Assembly (NCBI GenBank): GCA_027315005.1
Contig: DAHUZT010000070.1
Coordinates: 1-64,000 of the forward strand
Reading direction: 5' to 3'
Origin: Acidimicrobiaceae bacterium
GTDB taxonomy: Bacteria; Actinomycetota; Acidimicrobiia; Acidimicrobiales; RAAP-2
Length of the DNA: 64,000 nt
This document shows, piece after piece, positions 8,096 to 17,399 of this stretch. The first letter of the stretch is position 1; each line of letters begins with the position of its first letter. Position numbers and translations under genes: made by a program. A model generated the notes under the pieces. It saw only the letters and a program-made list of their open reading frames with translations. It had not been told where the DNA came from and ran no database searches.

Positions 8096-9370
8096 TTAGT
8101 TGTGTCGAACCTGGTCGAAGGGGATGTCCCGGTCAGCGGCGGGCTCCCTCGGCATTCCGAGCACCCGCTCGCTGATGATGTTCCGGGCCATCTCCGAACT
8201 GCCCCCACCCAGACTTCCCCCCTGCCGGTTCAAGAACGCCTCCCCCCAATTGGCATCCTCTGAGTCCTCGTCCATCCAGACCGCCATCGAGCCTCCGGCG
8301 ACGTCGAGCGCGATGTCGAGATGGCGCTCGGTCGAGGTGGCGGCGAACAGCCGGGGCAGTGCCCCGGCAGGGGGAGGGAGGGCTCCCGCTCGGATACCGG
8401 CGCTGATCCGCCGGACGAGCTGGTTCTGGACCCGGCTGTTGATCCTGTCCTCGGCCAGCAGCTGCCGGACCCGGACGTCTCCGAGCTTTCCCATCCTGGC
8501 AGCCAGGTTGACCAGGTCGGAACGTTGTGCACCCCCGCCCGAACCGGCTACTGCCACTCCACTGATGTAAGGGGAGCCACCTCCCACTGCGTCCCGCTCA
8601 TGGAACAGTAAGCGCGACGCCACCGTCCAACCGTCATCGACCTCACCCACCACATCACCATCCGGAACGATGACGTCGTCGAAGAACTCCTGGCAGAACT
8701 CGGCAGTCCCATTGACCATGGCGATCTGTCGAACCTCAACACCGGGCTGGTGGATCTTCATGATGAACATGGTCAAACCACGGTGCTTCGGGACCTGCGA
8801 GTTCGTTCGGGCCAGGCACATCGCGTAATCGGATCGGAACGCCCCTGAGCTCCAGATCTTCGATCCGTTGATGACGAACGTATCGCCGTCCCGGGTGGCC
8901 CTCGTCACCAGCCCGGCCAGATCGGATCCACCGCTCGGTTCGGACAGGAACTGCACCCAGAGCTCGTCACCCCTCAGGATCGCCGGTAGATGCCGGTGCT
9001 TCTGCTCCTCGGTACCGAACTCGATCAGGGTCGCGGCCAAGATCGAGAAGGTAGGAACGTTGAACAAGGTGGGCATCTGATAGGGCAACGACTCCTGGTT
9101 GAACGCCCGTTGGTGCGCCCGACTCAGTCCCTGCCCTCCATACTCCCGGGGAAAGCAGAGACCTGCGAAGCCGCCTCCGGACAGGATTCGCTGGAGATAC
9201 CGAGCCCGTTCCCCCATCTCGTCCTGACGGGACAGCTGATGGTTGTTCATCCCCTCGGGCAACAGCGGCATGGCATCGGCCAGCCACGAACGGGCCCGCA
9301 GGCGGAACGATTCGACGTCCTCCATCGTCCCGTCCGACTCCGCGGGGACAACGACTTCGCGGGCACTCAT
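8096..9370 (-). CDS. Acyl-CoA dehydrogenase (FadE-type, subunit A of a likely heteromeric pair)
   Basis: This 424-residue ACAD performs FAD-dependent alpha,beta-dehydrogenation of an acyl-CoA. Middle-domain motifs are clear: QFLSEPSGGSDLAG, the WSSGAF segment after INGSKI, and the C-terminal FAD-binding GGSLGGGSSEMARNIISERVLG. ATG 9370 overlaps the TGA of the preceding ACAD (ATGA), so a longer frame to 9856 is rejected. Two overlapping ACAD genes of unequal type usually encode an alpha2beta2 enzyme, as known for FadE pairs in mycobacterial sterol side-chain oxidation. The final RHN tail is short and normal. Confidence 0.88.
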   Translation of the reverse strand: MSAREVVVPAESDGTMEDVESFRLRARSWLADAMPLLPEGMNNHQLSRQDEMGERARYLQRILSGGGFAGLCFPREYGGQGLSRAHQRAFNQESLPYQMPTLFNVPTFSILAATLIEFGTEEQKHRHLPAILRGDELWVQFLSEPSGGSDLAGLVTRATRDGDTFVINGSKIWSSGAFRSDYAMCLARTNSQVPKHRGLTMFIMKIHQPGVEVRQIAMVNGTAEFCQEFFDDVIVPDGDVVGEVDDGWTVASRLLFHERDAVGGGSPYISGVAVAGSGGGAQRSDLVNLAARMGKLGDVRVRQLLAEDRINSRVQNQLVRRISAGIRAGALPPPAGALPRLFAATSTERHLDIALDVAGGSMAVWMDEDSEDANWGEAFLNRQGGSLGGGSSEMARNIISERVLGMPREPAADRDIPFDQVRHN

Positions 9371-10515
9371 GGTGACACCTCCGCGTCCATCGCCCGGAAC
9401 ACCCGCTCGCGGTGATCGCTCGGTGTGCCGTGCTGCGTACGATTCACGACCACGCGCCGGAGGTAGAGATGGATGTCGTGGTCCCAGGTGACACCGATCC
9501 CACCGTGGAGCTGCACGCAATCCTGCACGATCACGGGACCTCGCTCTCCGATGTAGGCCTTGGCCACGCTGGTCAGTTCGGCGGCATCGGCGGCATCGGC
9601 GTCCACCGCGTGGGCGGCAGCGGATGCGGTGGCGTGACAGGCCTCCACCCACATCTTCATGTCGGCGAACCGGTGCTTCAGCGCCTGATAGGAGGCCAAT
9701 GGGCGCCCGAAGGAATAGCGGTCGAAGGCATAGGCGACCGTCATCTCGAGGACCCGGTCCAGCGCACCGGCGAGCTCGGCACACTCGAGCACGACGGTGG
9801 TCTGCAGCTGCTGCTCGACGCCGGACGCGACCGTCCCGGGGCCATCCAGGATCCACTCGGGGTCCACGGCAACCCCCTCGAAGGTGACCTGGGCGAACCG
9901 GCGCACCAGGTCAAGACATCTGGCCGGGTGCAGCCGAACCCCCGGAGTGTCCGACGGCACGAGCGCCTGGACGAGTCCGCCTTCGGATCCCAGCGCTGTG
10001 ACGAGGAGGAGTTCGGACTGGGCCGCCGCCTCGACCGGCTGGCTCGCCCCGTCGAGCACGAGGCCGTTCCCCTCCGACCGCCTGGCCACCACCGGGGTGC
10101 CGGGATGGTCGAGGCCGGCGGCCGGCGCGCCGAGGCACCAGGCGGCCACCGTCTCCCCGTTGAGGAGCCCGGGCAACCAACGCCGACGCTGCCCGGTCGT
10201 CCCCCGTCTGCTCAGCGCCTCGGCCACCACGTTCACCGGTGCGAACGGTCCCGGAGCCACCAGTCGTCCACGCTCTTCAGCCACCAGCGCCAGGTCGACC
10301 AACCCATGTCCGGAGACGCTCCCGCCCCCGTCGTCTTCGGTCACCAGCATCGACGTCCAACCGAGCTCGGCGGCCTGCTTCCACCAAGCCGGATCGAAAC
10401 CTCGAGGCTCGTTGTCGGCGAGCTCGCGGACGGTGGTGATGGGACAGGTGCTCTCCAGGAATTTGAGGGTGGTCTCGCGGAGGAGCGCCTGGTCTTCGGT
10501 CAATTCGAATTCCAT
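9367..10515 (-). CDS. Acyl-CoA dehydrogenase (FadE-type, subunit B)
   Basis: This 382-residue ACAD begins MEFELTEDQALLRETTLKFL, a standard N-terminal helix. The C-terminal region contains QLHGGIGVTWDHDIHLYLRR, characteristic of the smaller and more divergent partner in heteromeric FadE pairs. The usual middle-domain FAD motif is degenerate, which fits a subunit needing a partner to complete the FAD sites. It starts 5 bp after the P450 stop and overlaps the next ACAD by 4 bp, so the two are almost certainly co-translated. Confidence 0.88.
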   Translation of the reverse strand: MEFELTEDQALLRETTLKFLESTCPITTVRELADNEPRGFDPAWWKQAAELGWTSMLVTEDDGGGSVSGHGLVDLALVAEERGRLVAPGPFAPVNVVAEALSRRGTTGQRRRWLPGLLNGETVAAWCLGAPAAGLDHPGTPVVARRSEGNGLVLDGASQPVEAAAQSELLLVTALGSEGGLVQALVPSDTPGVRLHPARCLDLVRRFAQVTFEGVAVDPEWILDGPGTVASGVEQQLQTTVVLECAELAGALDRVLEMTVAYAFDRYSFGRPLASYQALKHRFADMKMWVEACHATASAAAHAVDADAADAAELTSVAKAYIGERGPVIVQDCVQLHGGIGVTWDHDIHLYLRRVVVNRTQHGTPSDHRERVFRAMDAEVSP

Positions 10516-10520
10516 GACGA

Positions 10521-11735
10521 CTACCGTGAGGAACCGACCGGCTCGAAGACCAGCGGTAACGATTCGATCTGGCGAAGTCCCGGCTGGTAGACGAGTTCGG
10601 TCCCGGGTGCGATGGAGTAGTCAGGGATCCGCCGGTGCCATTCACGCAGGGTCACCCGGAGTTCCATGCGGGCGAGGTGCGATCCCAGACAGCGATGGAC
10701 ACCACCCCCGAAGGCCAGGTGCCGGTTGGGGTCGCGTGTCAGATCGACGACATCGGCAGTCGGGTTGGCCTCGTCATCGGTGTTGGCTGCACCGATGCAT
10801 GCGGCCACGCTCTCTCCCTTCTTGATCGGACATCCCTCGAGCTCGAGGTCGCGGGTGGCCACCCGGGGCACGGTCGTGACCGGAGTCTCCCACCGAAGCA
10901 ACTCCTCGACCGCAGAGGGGATGACGGTGGGATCGTCGACGATGCTCCGGCGATGCTCCGGGTTCCGGGCCAGATGGGCAAAGAAGCACTCGAGACTGTC
11001 GGTGACCGTATCCAAACCGGCCAGGATGAACAGGAAGAAGATCCCCACGATCTCATCGTCGGTCAGGCGTTGTCCCTCGATCTCAGCCGCCATGCACAGG
11101 CTCAGGATGTCGTCGTCATGGCCGGTGCTCCTCCGGCGCTCCTCGATGGCTCCCGCGAAGTACTCCTCGATCCGCCGGGCCGCTTCCTTCTGGCTCGATT
11201 GGATCTGGTCGAGGTCGTTCCCGCTCGGGCGCAAGATGCCGTCCTTCATCTCGAGGAAGAGATCGAGCTGGGACAGGGGCAGGCCCACCAGTCTGAGGAA
11301 GACCGCCGAAGGTAGTGGCACAGCAAGCTCATCGGTGAACTCACACCGACCTCGGTCGACGAAGCGATCGATACGTTCGTTGACCATGGCGGCGACATCC
11401 TCTTCGATCGCGTTCATCCGTCGCGGCGCAAAGATCGGATCGAGCAGCCTGCGATAGTTCCGGTGTTCGGGTGGATCGACCTGGAGAGGAATCAGCGGTA
11501 CCGACTGACCAAGGTCGACGGCCTCCATGGCAGATGAGAATTCCTTGGGGTGCTGCAAGACGTACTCGACGGCCGAGCGACGCACGACCTGGGGTCCGAA
11601 CACGCCCGGAACGACCGATGCCAGTGCACGGGCTTGCCGATAGAAGTGCTGGGGGGAGGCGGCCACATCGGCATCCATGAACCCTTCGGGTTCGACGACG
11701 GTCGTCCCCTTGTCGTCGTCCTGCGGCTGCGTCAT
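10521..11735 (-). CDS. Cytochrome P450
   Basis: This 404-residue soluble bacterial P450 monooxygenase shows the I-helix AGLDT (239-243), the K-helix ExxR as EELLR (Glu278, Arg281) and the heme loop FGGGVHRCLG with Cys349 as thiolate ligand. ATG 11735 has GGGAGG upstream; the frame extends to 11816 without family similarity. It is the first gene of a P450-ACAD-ACAD-MFS operon, the order expected when a hydroxylation is followed by oxidation to an acid and beta-oxidation. No CoA ligase is in the operon, but four are nearby. The substrate is unknown; the electron donor may be the ferredoxin at 5.1 kb. Confidence 0.92.
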   Translation of the reverse strand: MTQPQDDDKGTTVVEPEGFMDADVAASPQHFYRQARALASVVPGVFGPQVVRRSAVEYVLQHPKEFSSAMEAVDLGQSVPLIPLQVDPPEHRNYRRLLDPIFAPRRMNAIEEDVAAMVNERIDRFVDRGRCEFTDELAVPLPSAVFLRLVGLPLSQLDLFLEMKDGILRPSGNDLDQIQSSQKEAARRIEEYFAGAIEERRRSTGHDDDILSLCMAAEIEGQRLTDDEIVGIFFLFILAGLDTVTDSLECFFAHLARNPEHRRSIVDDPTVIPSAVEELLRWETPVTTVPRVATRDLELEGCPIKKGESVAACIGAANTDDEANPTADVVDLTRDPNRHLAFGGGVHRCLGSHLARMELRVTLREWHRRIPDYSIAPGTELVYQPGLRQIESLPLVFEPVGSSR

Positions 11736-11984
11736 CACGGACCTCCCTGGCCGTTCGGTTCGATCGTTCCGGTTGGTCGGGTGGCCCCCGGCCACCACCC
11801 CGGCGGTCCTGGACAACGGCGCGGGACCCCGAGACCCGTTCCTCCACGCGTGAGAACCGGCTTTTCACGTACTCTATCCCGCGACCGAACGGGCGTCAGG
11901 AGCCCGAATTCCACGAAGCCCGTGCCCGCCGCGGAGCGGTGTAACAGTAGTGATCGGTCGTCGACGCGGCCAGATGGAGAATCC

Positions 11985-13613
11985 ATGAACGACGAGCCGA
12001 CCCCTCGAGCACGAGCCCATCCCTCGAGCCGAGCCCATCCGTCGAGCACGGAGCAGGGGCACGACGTGGTCACCGTGGGCATCGACATCGGCACCACCTC
12101 GGTCAAGGCATTGGCCGTCGACGAACGCGGCACGGTGATGGCCCGAGCTCGCGTCCCGCATCGCCTCTTCCACGAGTCAGCCGACCATCTCGAACACGAC
12201 GCCACCGCGGCCTGGCGACGGGGACCGAAGCGGGCACTGGCCGACCTTCGCCGGTCGCTGGCCAGCCTCGTTGCTGAATCGGACCGACCCCGGCGTTCGC
12301 CCGCGATCGCCGGGGTCTGCGTGGCGGGAATGGTCCCATCCTTGACCGCCGTCGATGAGCGCGGCGTCCCATCGAGCCCTGGGCTGTTGTACGGAGACCT
12401 GCGTGGTCGCGGATCGGGTCTGTCCGCACCGGACGATCGCACTGGGCTGGCCTCCGACGGCGGCGGGCCGATGCCGGACGCCGAAGGGTTCCTCCGCTGG
12501 ACGGTGCGCACCGTGCCCGACGCCTACGGTTACTGGCCGGCTCAGGCAGTGGCCACCCATGCGCTCAGCGGTCACGCGGTCATCGACACCGCGGTGAGCT
12601 CAACGCTCGGAGGCCTCCAACGGGCGGGACATTGGAACGGCGACCTGCTCCGCGAGTTCGGCGTCACCGCCGACCAACTCCCCCGGGTGGTGCCGACCGG
12701 GGTGGCGGCGGGGATGGCGGCGCTACCAGCGCTGTCCCGGCGGCGATCGGACTCGGGTCTCAATGCATCGGTGGACACTCCGGAGCCAGATGGCGAAGTG
12801 GCGATCGCAGGTGGCACGATCGACGCCTTCTGTGATCAGATCGTGGCCGGGGCCGACCAGGTGGGCGACGTCCTGGTCATCCTGGGAGCCACCCTCATCA
12901 CCTGGGTGGTCACCGATGAGTGGATCGAGGTTCCCGGGCTGTGGACCGTGCCCCACACCGTGCCCGGCAAGGTTCTCATCGGAGGACCCAGCAATGCCGG
13001 CGCCCTGTTCGTCGACTGGGCCCGTTCGCTACTCCGGACCAAGAGGGGTGCGGTTGGTGCCCGCTTCACACAACGTGCCGGACCGAGGACCGGAGGACAA
13101 GGATCCCTGCCGCGGGCGACGGTGTGGCTCGGCCCCGAGCGGGAGGGTGATCCCGAGCGGGTGCCGGTGTGGCTCCCCTACCTACGGGGCGAGCGCGTGC
13201 CCTATCACGACATCTCCCTGCGAGCGGGACTCTTCGACCTCGACATCACCGATGGGCCCGAAGGGTTGGAGCGGGCAGCATTCGAATCGAGCGGCTTCGT
13301 GATCCGGAGCATCCTCGATCGCTCTGGCGTCACCGGGCGGCGCATCGTCGCGAGCGGCGGGGGGACCCGGGTCGGGAACTGGATGGCGAGCGTGGCCGAT
13401 GCCACCGGCCTCCCGGTGGACACCGTGGCCACCTCGGAGGGTGCCGCGCTTGGCGCGGCCTTCCTGGCCCGGATGGCTGCCGGTCTCGAACCGTCGCTGG
13501 ACGGCTCGGGCAACTGGTCCTCCACCGGCCACAGGTACCGACCCGATCCGCGCTGGCAGGAGGCGGCGGACAGGCGCTACCGGCGCTTCTGTGAGTTGGG
13601 AGCCGGGCCCTAG
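11985..13613 (+). CDS. FGGY family carbohydrate kinase (xylulokinase-like)
   Basis: This 542-residue sugar/polyol kinase of the actin-like ATPase fold has phosphate-1 loop VGIDIGTTSVKALAVD near residue 30 and a C-terminal adenosine loop ASGGGTRVGNWMASVADATG. The FGGY family phosphorylates pentuloses, glycerol and similar polyols; here the substrate is not predictable. I chose ATG 11985, preceded by GGAGA at short distance; the open frame back to 11550 lies over the divergent P450. The N-terminal 25 residues contain a duplicated RAHPSS encoded by an 18-bp tandem repeat and are probably disordered. No sugar pathway genes are next to it, making it an orphan in this context. Confidence 0.8.
   Translation: MNDEPTPRARAHPSSRAHPSSTEQGHDVVTVGIDIGTTSVKALAVDERGTVMARARVPHRLFHESADHLEHDATAAWRRGPKRALADLRRSLASLVAESDRPRRSPAIAGVCVAGMVPSLTAVDERGVPSSPGLLYGDLRGRGSGLSAPDDRTGLASDGGGPMPDAEGFLRWTVRTVPDAYGYWPAQAVATHALSGHAVIDTAVSSTLGGLQRAGHWNGDLLREFGVTADQLPRVVPTGVAAGMAALPALSRRRSDSGLNASVDTPEPDGEVAIAGGTIDAFCDQIVAGADQVGDVLVILGATLITWVVTDEWIEVPGLWTVPHTVPGKVLIGGPSNAGALFVDWARSLLRTKRGAVGARFTQRAGPRTGGQGSLPRATVWLGPEREGDPERVPVWLPYLRGERVPYHDISLRAGLFDLDITDGPEGLERAAFESSGFVIRSILDRSGVTGRRIVASGGGTRVGNWMASVADATGLPVDTVATSEGAALGAAFLARMAAGLEPSLDGSGNWSSTGHRYRPDPRWQEAADRRYRRFCELGAGP
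12012..12047. repeat. 18-bp tandem duplication in the kinase N-terminus
   Basis: The two units 12012-12029 and 12030-12047 differ at one base and encode the repeated peptide RAHPSS ahead of the kinase fold. The repeat is in frame and in a dispensable-looking leader. Confidence 0.85.
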
Positions 13614-13684
13614 CCGTCGGGCCGCCGAGAACGAGTATCACCGCGCTCTCGAGGATGCCCACCGGGGCGACGGGCGGACCGCGG

Positions 13685-15004
13685 TCAGGGCCGGACACCT
13701 CGAATCGGTTCGAACGCAACCTTGATCGCGCCACTCTCCTGCTGGTCGGCGAGCACCCTGAGGGCGTCGTGCCAGCGATCGAGGGGGAAGCGATGGGTGA
13801 GCATGCCGGTCAGGTCCACCCGGCCGGAGCCGACCAGGTCGAGGTAGTGGCGGATGGCGTGTTGTCGGACGCCATCGATCACTTCGACGCCGAAGGCATT
13901 GGATCCCACGAGGGAGAGCTCCTTGAAGTAGGTCGGTGTGTACTCCCAACGACCTGGCGTGTGCACCCCGGTCTGAACCAGTGTTCCCCGCTCAGCCAGT
14001 ACCCGAACCCCGACCTCCAGGGTCTCCGGCCGGGCAACCGTGTCGTAGATCACGTCGATCCCGCCCGGATGAGCCATTGGCAGTCCGGCGAACGCGGCGT
14101 GGAGCACACCGCCGGACCACCTTGCCACGGCTTCCGTGAGGTCGGCACGGGGCTCATGGGGGAACACGACTGCCGCACCGAATGCCGAGGCGAGCTCGGC
14201 CTGGGCCGGAAATCGTGCGACGACACCGACTTCGGTCTCTGGACTGAGGGCACGAAGGACGGCGACCGTCGTGACACCCAGCGCACCGGCCCCGTAGACG
14301 AGCACGCGTCCTCCTCGGGGAGGGGGGCACCGCAGCACGGCGTGGAGGGAGACCGAGAACGGGTCGGCCAGCACCGCCACCTCGTCGGTGATGCCGTCCG
14401 GGATTGGGATGAGCATCGAGTCGTGAGCCGCCATCAGGTCGGCCCACCCTCCCGGAGCGTCAGTGGCCACACCGACGTGGACCCCGGGACCGAGCGCGCC
14501 GCGGGTGAAATTCTCACAGAGGTTCAGGTCCCCCCGCTCGCAAGCAGCACACACCGGATCGATGCCGCGTGGTCCGCAGGTCAGCCACGGATTGAGGACG
14601 ACACGCTGGCCTGGCTCGAGCCCGCGGGCTTCAGGGCCGAGCTCTACGACCTCGGCCACCACTTCGTGACCCGGGATGTGGGGAATAGAGGAGAAGGCGG
14701 CCATGGGGTTGTCGAGGTCGCCCTCCTCGAACTCGCCGAGTACCAGCTTCGATTCGGAACCGCACACACCGGACAACCGCGGACGGGTGAGCACCCAATC
14801 GGGGCGGACCGGGTGGGCGTCGTCCACCTCATGGAGACCGAACGGGAGCGTTTGGAGGCGCCGGTCGAGCTCGTCGACCGGGCCATCGAAGCTGTCGGCG
14901 GTGTCCCGTGGCACCCCGAACACCAGAGCCCTCACGTTCGAGGACCAGCTTCGGCTCTTGCTGCTGCGCCTGCCAACTTCTGCACCAGCCTCATCATCGC
15001 CCAC
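13685..15004 (-). CDS. Zinc-binding medium-chain alcohol dehydrogenase
   Basis: This 439-residue MDR-family NAD(P)-dependent dehydrogenase has the catalytic-zinc cysteine in GVCGSE and the GHEVV histidine. A structural-zinc lobe has four cysteines (C-x8-C-x2-C-x7-C, starting at CGPRGIDPVC). The Rossmann loop is VYGAGALGVTT. It is longer than usual (about 350) because of roughly 25 extra N-terminal residues and long loops, so the GTG at 15004 may be upstream of the true start. It is the third gene after the GMC oxidoreductase (66 bp gap), suggesting two alternative or consecutive alcohol-oxidation steps. It converges on the FGGY kinase. Confidence 0.85.
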   Translation of the reverse strand: MGDDEAGAEVGRRSSKSRSWSSNVRALVFGVPRDTADSFDGPVDELDRRLQTLPFGLHEVDDAHPVRPDWVLTRPRLSGVCGSESKLVLGEFEEGDLDNPMAAFSSIPHIPGHEVVAEVVELGPEARGLEPGQRVVLNPWLTCGPRGIDPVCAACERGDLNLCENFTRGALGPGVHVGVATDAPGGWADLMAAHDSMLIPIPDGITDEVAVLADPFSVSLHAVLRCPPPRGGRVLVYGAGALGVTTVAVLRALSPETEVGVVARFPAQAELASAFGAAVVFPHEPRADLTEAVARWSGGVLHAAFAGLPMAHPGGIDVIYDTVARPETLEVGVRVLAERGTLVQTGVHTPGRWEYTPTYFKELSLVGSNAFGVEVIDGVRQHAIRHYLDLVGSGRVDLTGMLTHRFPLDRWHDALRVLADQQESGAIKVAFEPIRGVRP

Positions 15005-15070
15005 CTCGTACGTGCTCTGCGAGCTCGATGCCCCGGCTCGGGGCGGGACGCGGCGCCAGACGGGAGCAGG

Positions 15071-16726
15071 TCACGACACCATGGCGGAAGCCGAGCGAGC
15101 GGCGAGCGCGGCGAGCGTCAAAGTCGGTCCGTAGCCGCTGGCCGTCACGAACACCGACGAGTCGGCGATGACCACGTTCTCCAGTCCGTGAACCCGTCCG
15201 TGGGCATCGGTCACCGAAGTCTCGGGCTCCGTCCCCATCCGGACAGAGCCCATCACGTGGCGGCTCATGGGGGCAAGACCTTCCGTCCGCCCGCCCGGAC
15301 CCAGTCGACTGCCCGGAGACGTCACAATCGATGTCCACTTGGCCCCCATCGTCTCGAGAATCGCCGCCAGGCGGGGACCGTGGTGATCGGAGGCGACCAG
15401 CTCGTGACGGTGAGGTCGATAGGTGATCCGAGCCACCGGGAAGCCGCGCACGTCTCGCACCTTCGGATCGAGGTCGACCCGGTTCGTGGGCACGGGGAGG
15501 TCTTCGCCCTGCATGGTGAAGCCCCACAGATGACGTCGATAGGGAGACTCCCGCATCTTCCTCTTGTGCCCGGGTCCCCAGTTGTAGTGCTTCGCCTCCA
15601 TGATGGGCAGACCCGGCCCACCGTGCTCGACCATGCCACCGCGGATCCAGGGGAGCCCGGCCTCCTTGGCGGCCCTGCGTGAGGCATCGTCGGGGATCAG
15701 CGCGTCATCGTGCATGTGGGTCACCGCCCGCCCCCTTTCCCCGTGGAAGTCGATGTCGGCAAATCCCCCAACCACGATGGTCTGGAAGTGGACCATGAGG
15801 TTTCGACCGATGAGCGGATGGTCGAATCCGGACAGGAGGAGCAACCGTGGGGTTTCGACGGCGCCACCCGCCACGATCACGTGCCGCGCATCCATCGATC
15901 GGGCCACTCCGTCGGGCCCGACGTACTCGACACCGGTGGCCCGATCTCCCCTGGTGAGGATCCGAGAGACGAAGGTCTCGGGTATGAGCTCGACGTTGCC
16001 GGTGAGCAACGCGCGTTGCAGCATGGCCACCGGATCGCCTTTTGCATGTATCGGACATCCGAAGAAGGCGCAGAAGCCGCAGTTGTTGCAGGGCGGTCGA
16101 CCGTCATAGAACACCGAATTGGTCGCTCCAGGCGCCGGATAGGGGTGAAGACCGAGCAACTCCGACGCAGCGGCTGACAAGGTCGATCCGTACATCGGAG
16201 GGCCCGGAGGCATGGGGTAGGGACCGGATCGCCAGGCGGCAAACGGATTGGCTCCGGCTTCTCCCGATACCCCGATGCCGCGTTCGGCCCCGGCATAGAA
16301 GGGCTCCAGTTCGGCGTAGTCGAGCGGCCAGTCGGCGACGGCCGCCCCGTCCTGGGGCCCGTAGGTGGAAAGCATCCGGAAGTCCTCTTCGAGGAAGCGG
16401 GGGACCTTGCCGTCGGCGTGGGTACCACCTCCCCCGACCGTCGAGGGGATGGAGTTGACCGAACCGGCGAAGATCCGATCACCGTCTTCCGGTCCGGTGC
16501 GGAAGGTCCGGGGTTCGAGGAAGGGATCGGGGCCGAGGAAGTGACGGTCGATGAATTTGATCTCGTCGTTGGAGAAGTCACCCAGCAGTCGGGTGGGATC
16601 GTCGAGGTCGATCAGATGATTGCGCCCCTTCTCGAAAAGGACCACCGACCAGCCTGCGGCAGCCAGCACCTCGGCCGCAGTCGAGCCACCGGGACCGGAC
16701 CCGACGATGATGGCGTCGGCGCTCAT
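15071..16726 (-). CDS. GMC family oxidoreductase
   Basis: This 551-residue FAD enzyme of the glucose-methanol-choline family has an N-terminal dinucleotide fold IIVGSGPGGSTAAEVL. Its C-terminal GMC_oxred_C segment contains HVMGSVRMG and ends with DSSVFVTASGYGPTLTLAALAARSA in short conserved blocks. A cysteine-rich segment CNNCGFCAFFGC near residue 220 is typical of the subgroup that works with a separate small subunit. The start overlaps the stop of the small-subunit-like gene by 4 bp. Likely substrates are secondary or primary alcohols, including sterols, but this is not determined. Confidence 0.9.
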   Translation of the reverse strand: MSADAIIVGSGPGGSTAAEVLAAAGWSVVLFEKGRNHLIDLDDPTRLLGDFSNDEIKFIDRHFLGPDPFLEPRTFRTGPEDGDRIFAGSVNSIPSTVGGGGTHADGKVPRFLEEDFRMLSTYGPQDGAAVADWPLDYAELEPFYAGAERGIGVSGEAGANPFAAWRSGPYPMPPGPPMYGSTLSAAASELLGLHPYPAPGATNSVFYDGRPPCNNCGFCAFFGCPIHAKGDPVAMLQRALLTGNVELIPETFVSRILTRGDRATGVEYVGPDGVARSMDARHVIVAGGAVETPRLLLLSGFDHPLIGRNLMVHFQTIVVGGFADIDFHGERGRAVTHMHDDALIPDDASRRAAKEAGLPWIRGGMVEHGGPGLPIMEAKHYNWGPGHKRKMRESPYRRHLWGFTMQGEDLPVPTNRVDLDPKVRDVRGFPVARITYRPHRHELVASDHHGPRLAAILETMGAKWTSIVTSPGSRLGPGGRTEGLAPMSRHVMGSVRMGTEPETSVTDAHGRVHGLENVVIADSSVFVTASGYGPTLTLAALAARSASAMVS

Positions 16727-17283
16727 GGCAACGAAACCTCGTCATCGGTCCATCCGCGGGGCTGGACGTCGCCCACCGTGCCGATCAGCGACCACCCGAT
16801 GCCATTGCGGTTTCCACCGTACTCGGGGGGACCGTACATTCCTTCACAGACGTGCTCGTAGACGAGCGAAGCGAACATCTCGTTCCCCTTGAGCCGGCGA
16901 GCCTGTTCTTGGACGTCCGATTGGACGAAGTCGACCCCAAGTGAGTCCAGACCCTCCCGGTACCGCTGATGGAGCCCGACAACCGGCCCGTTGAACTCCC
17001 GTTCGGCAATGCCCAGCGATCCCTCGATCCGCGTGCGCCAGGCCAGCTCGTCGAGCGCGCTGAGCGGCAAGAACTCGGCAAATCCCGCAGGTCCACCGGT
17101 GCGCCCGGAGAACGGTCCACCAGCCCAGATGCGGGGAGGGTCGACCTCGAATGCGCCGAGAAGACCGTCGATGTAGTCCACCGTCCCGGCTTCGGCCGCT
17201 CCCGGCGTCTCGTCGGCCGGGATCATCAGGTCCACGACCGCGGCGAGCTTCCGGTATTCGTCGGTTGTCAACCAGATGGCCAC
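16723..17283 (-). CDS. Gluconate 2-dehydrogenase subunit 3-like protein
   Basis: This 186-residue protein opens LTTDEYRKLAAVVDLMIPAD and has SLVYEHVCEGMYGPPEYGGN in short blocks near its end, matching the small subunit that accompanies GMC dehydrogenases (gluconate 2-dehydrogenase subunit 3 family). The usual twin-arginine signal is absent, so I infer a cytoplasmic complex. GTG 17283 is the start because family similarity begins there; a -10-like TATGTT lies 9 nt upstream. The gene overlaps the GMC oxidoreductase by 4 bp, supporting a two-subunit enzyme. Confidence 0.8.
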   Translation of the reverse strand: MAIWLTTDEYRKLAAVVDLMIPADETPGAAEAGTVDYIDGLLGAFEVDPPRIWAGGPFSGRTGGPAGFAEFLPLSALDELAWRTRIEGSLGIAEREFNGPVVGLHQRYREGLDSLGVDFVQSDVQEQARRLKGNEMFASLVYEHVCEGMYGPPEYGGNRNGIGWSLIGTVGDVQPRGWTDDEVSLP

Positions 17284-17386
17284 GGCCAGAGCAACATAAC
17301 AGACCCCGCTCGGTTGGACGGGCGTGGCCGGTGATGCCTGCGTCTCCGGTGGGCGAAGGCTGTCCCTCCGGTCGGCGCGGGCTGTA

Positions 17387-17392
17387 TAGGAT
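17387..17392 (+). promoter_or_regulatory. Putative -10 element, leaderless DUF35 transcript
   Basis: TAGGAT ends 7 nt before the ATG at 17400, implying transcription starting at or beside the start codon. There is no ribosome binding site between them. No clear -35 is seen. Confidence 0.4.
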
Positions 17393-17399
17393 CGCCCGG

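Noticed and set aside
10521..11735. P450 as a CYP125-type sterol hydroxylase
   Set aside because: The operon context is similar, but by eye no subfamily assignment is justified.
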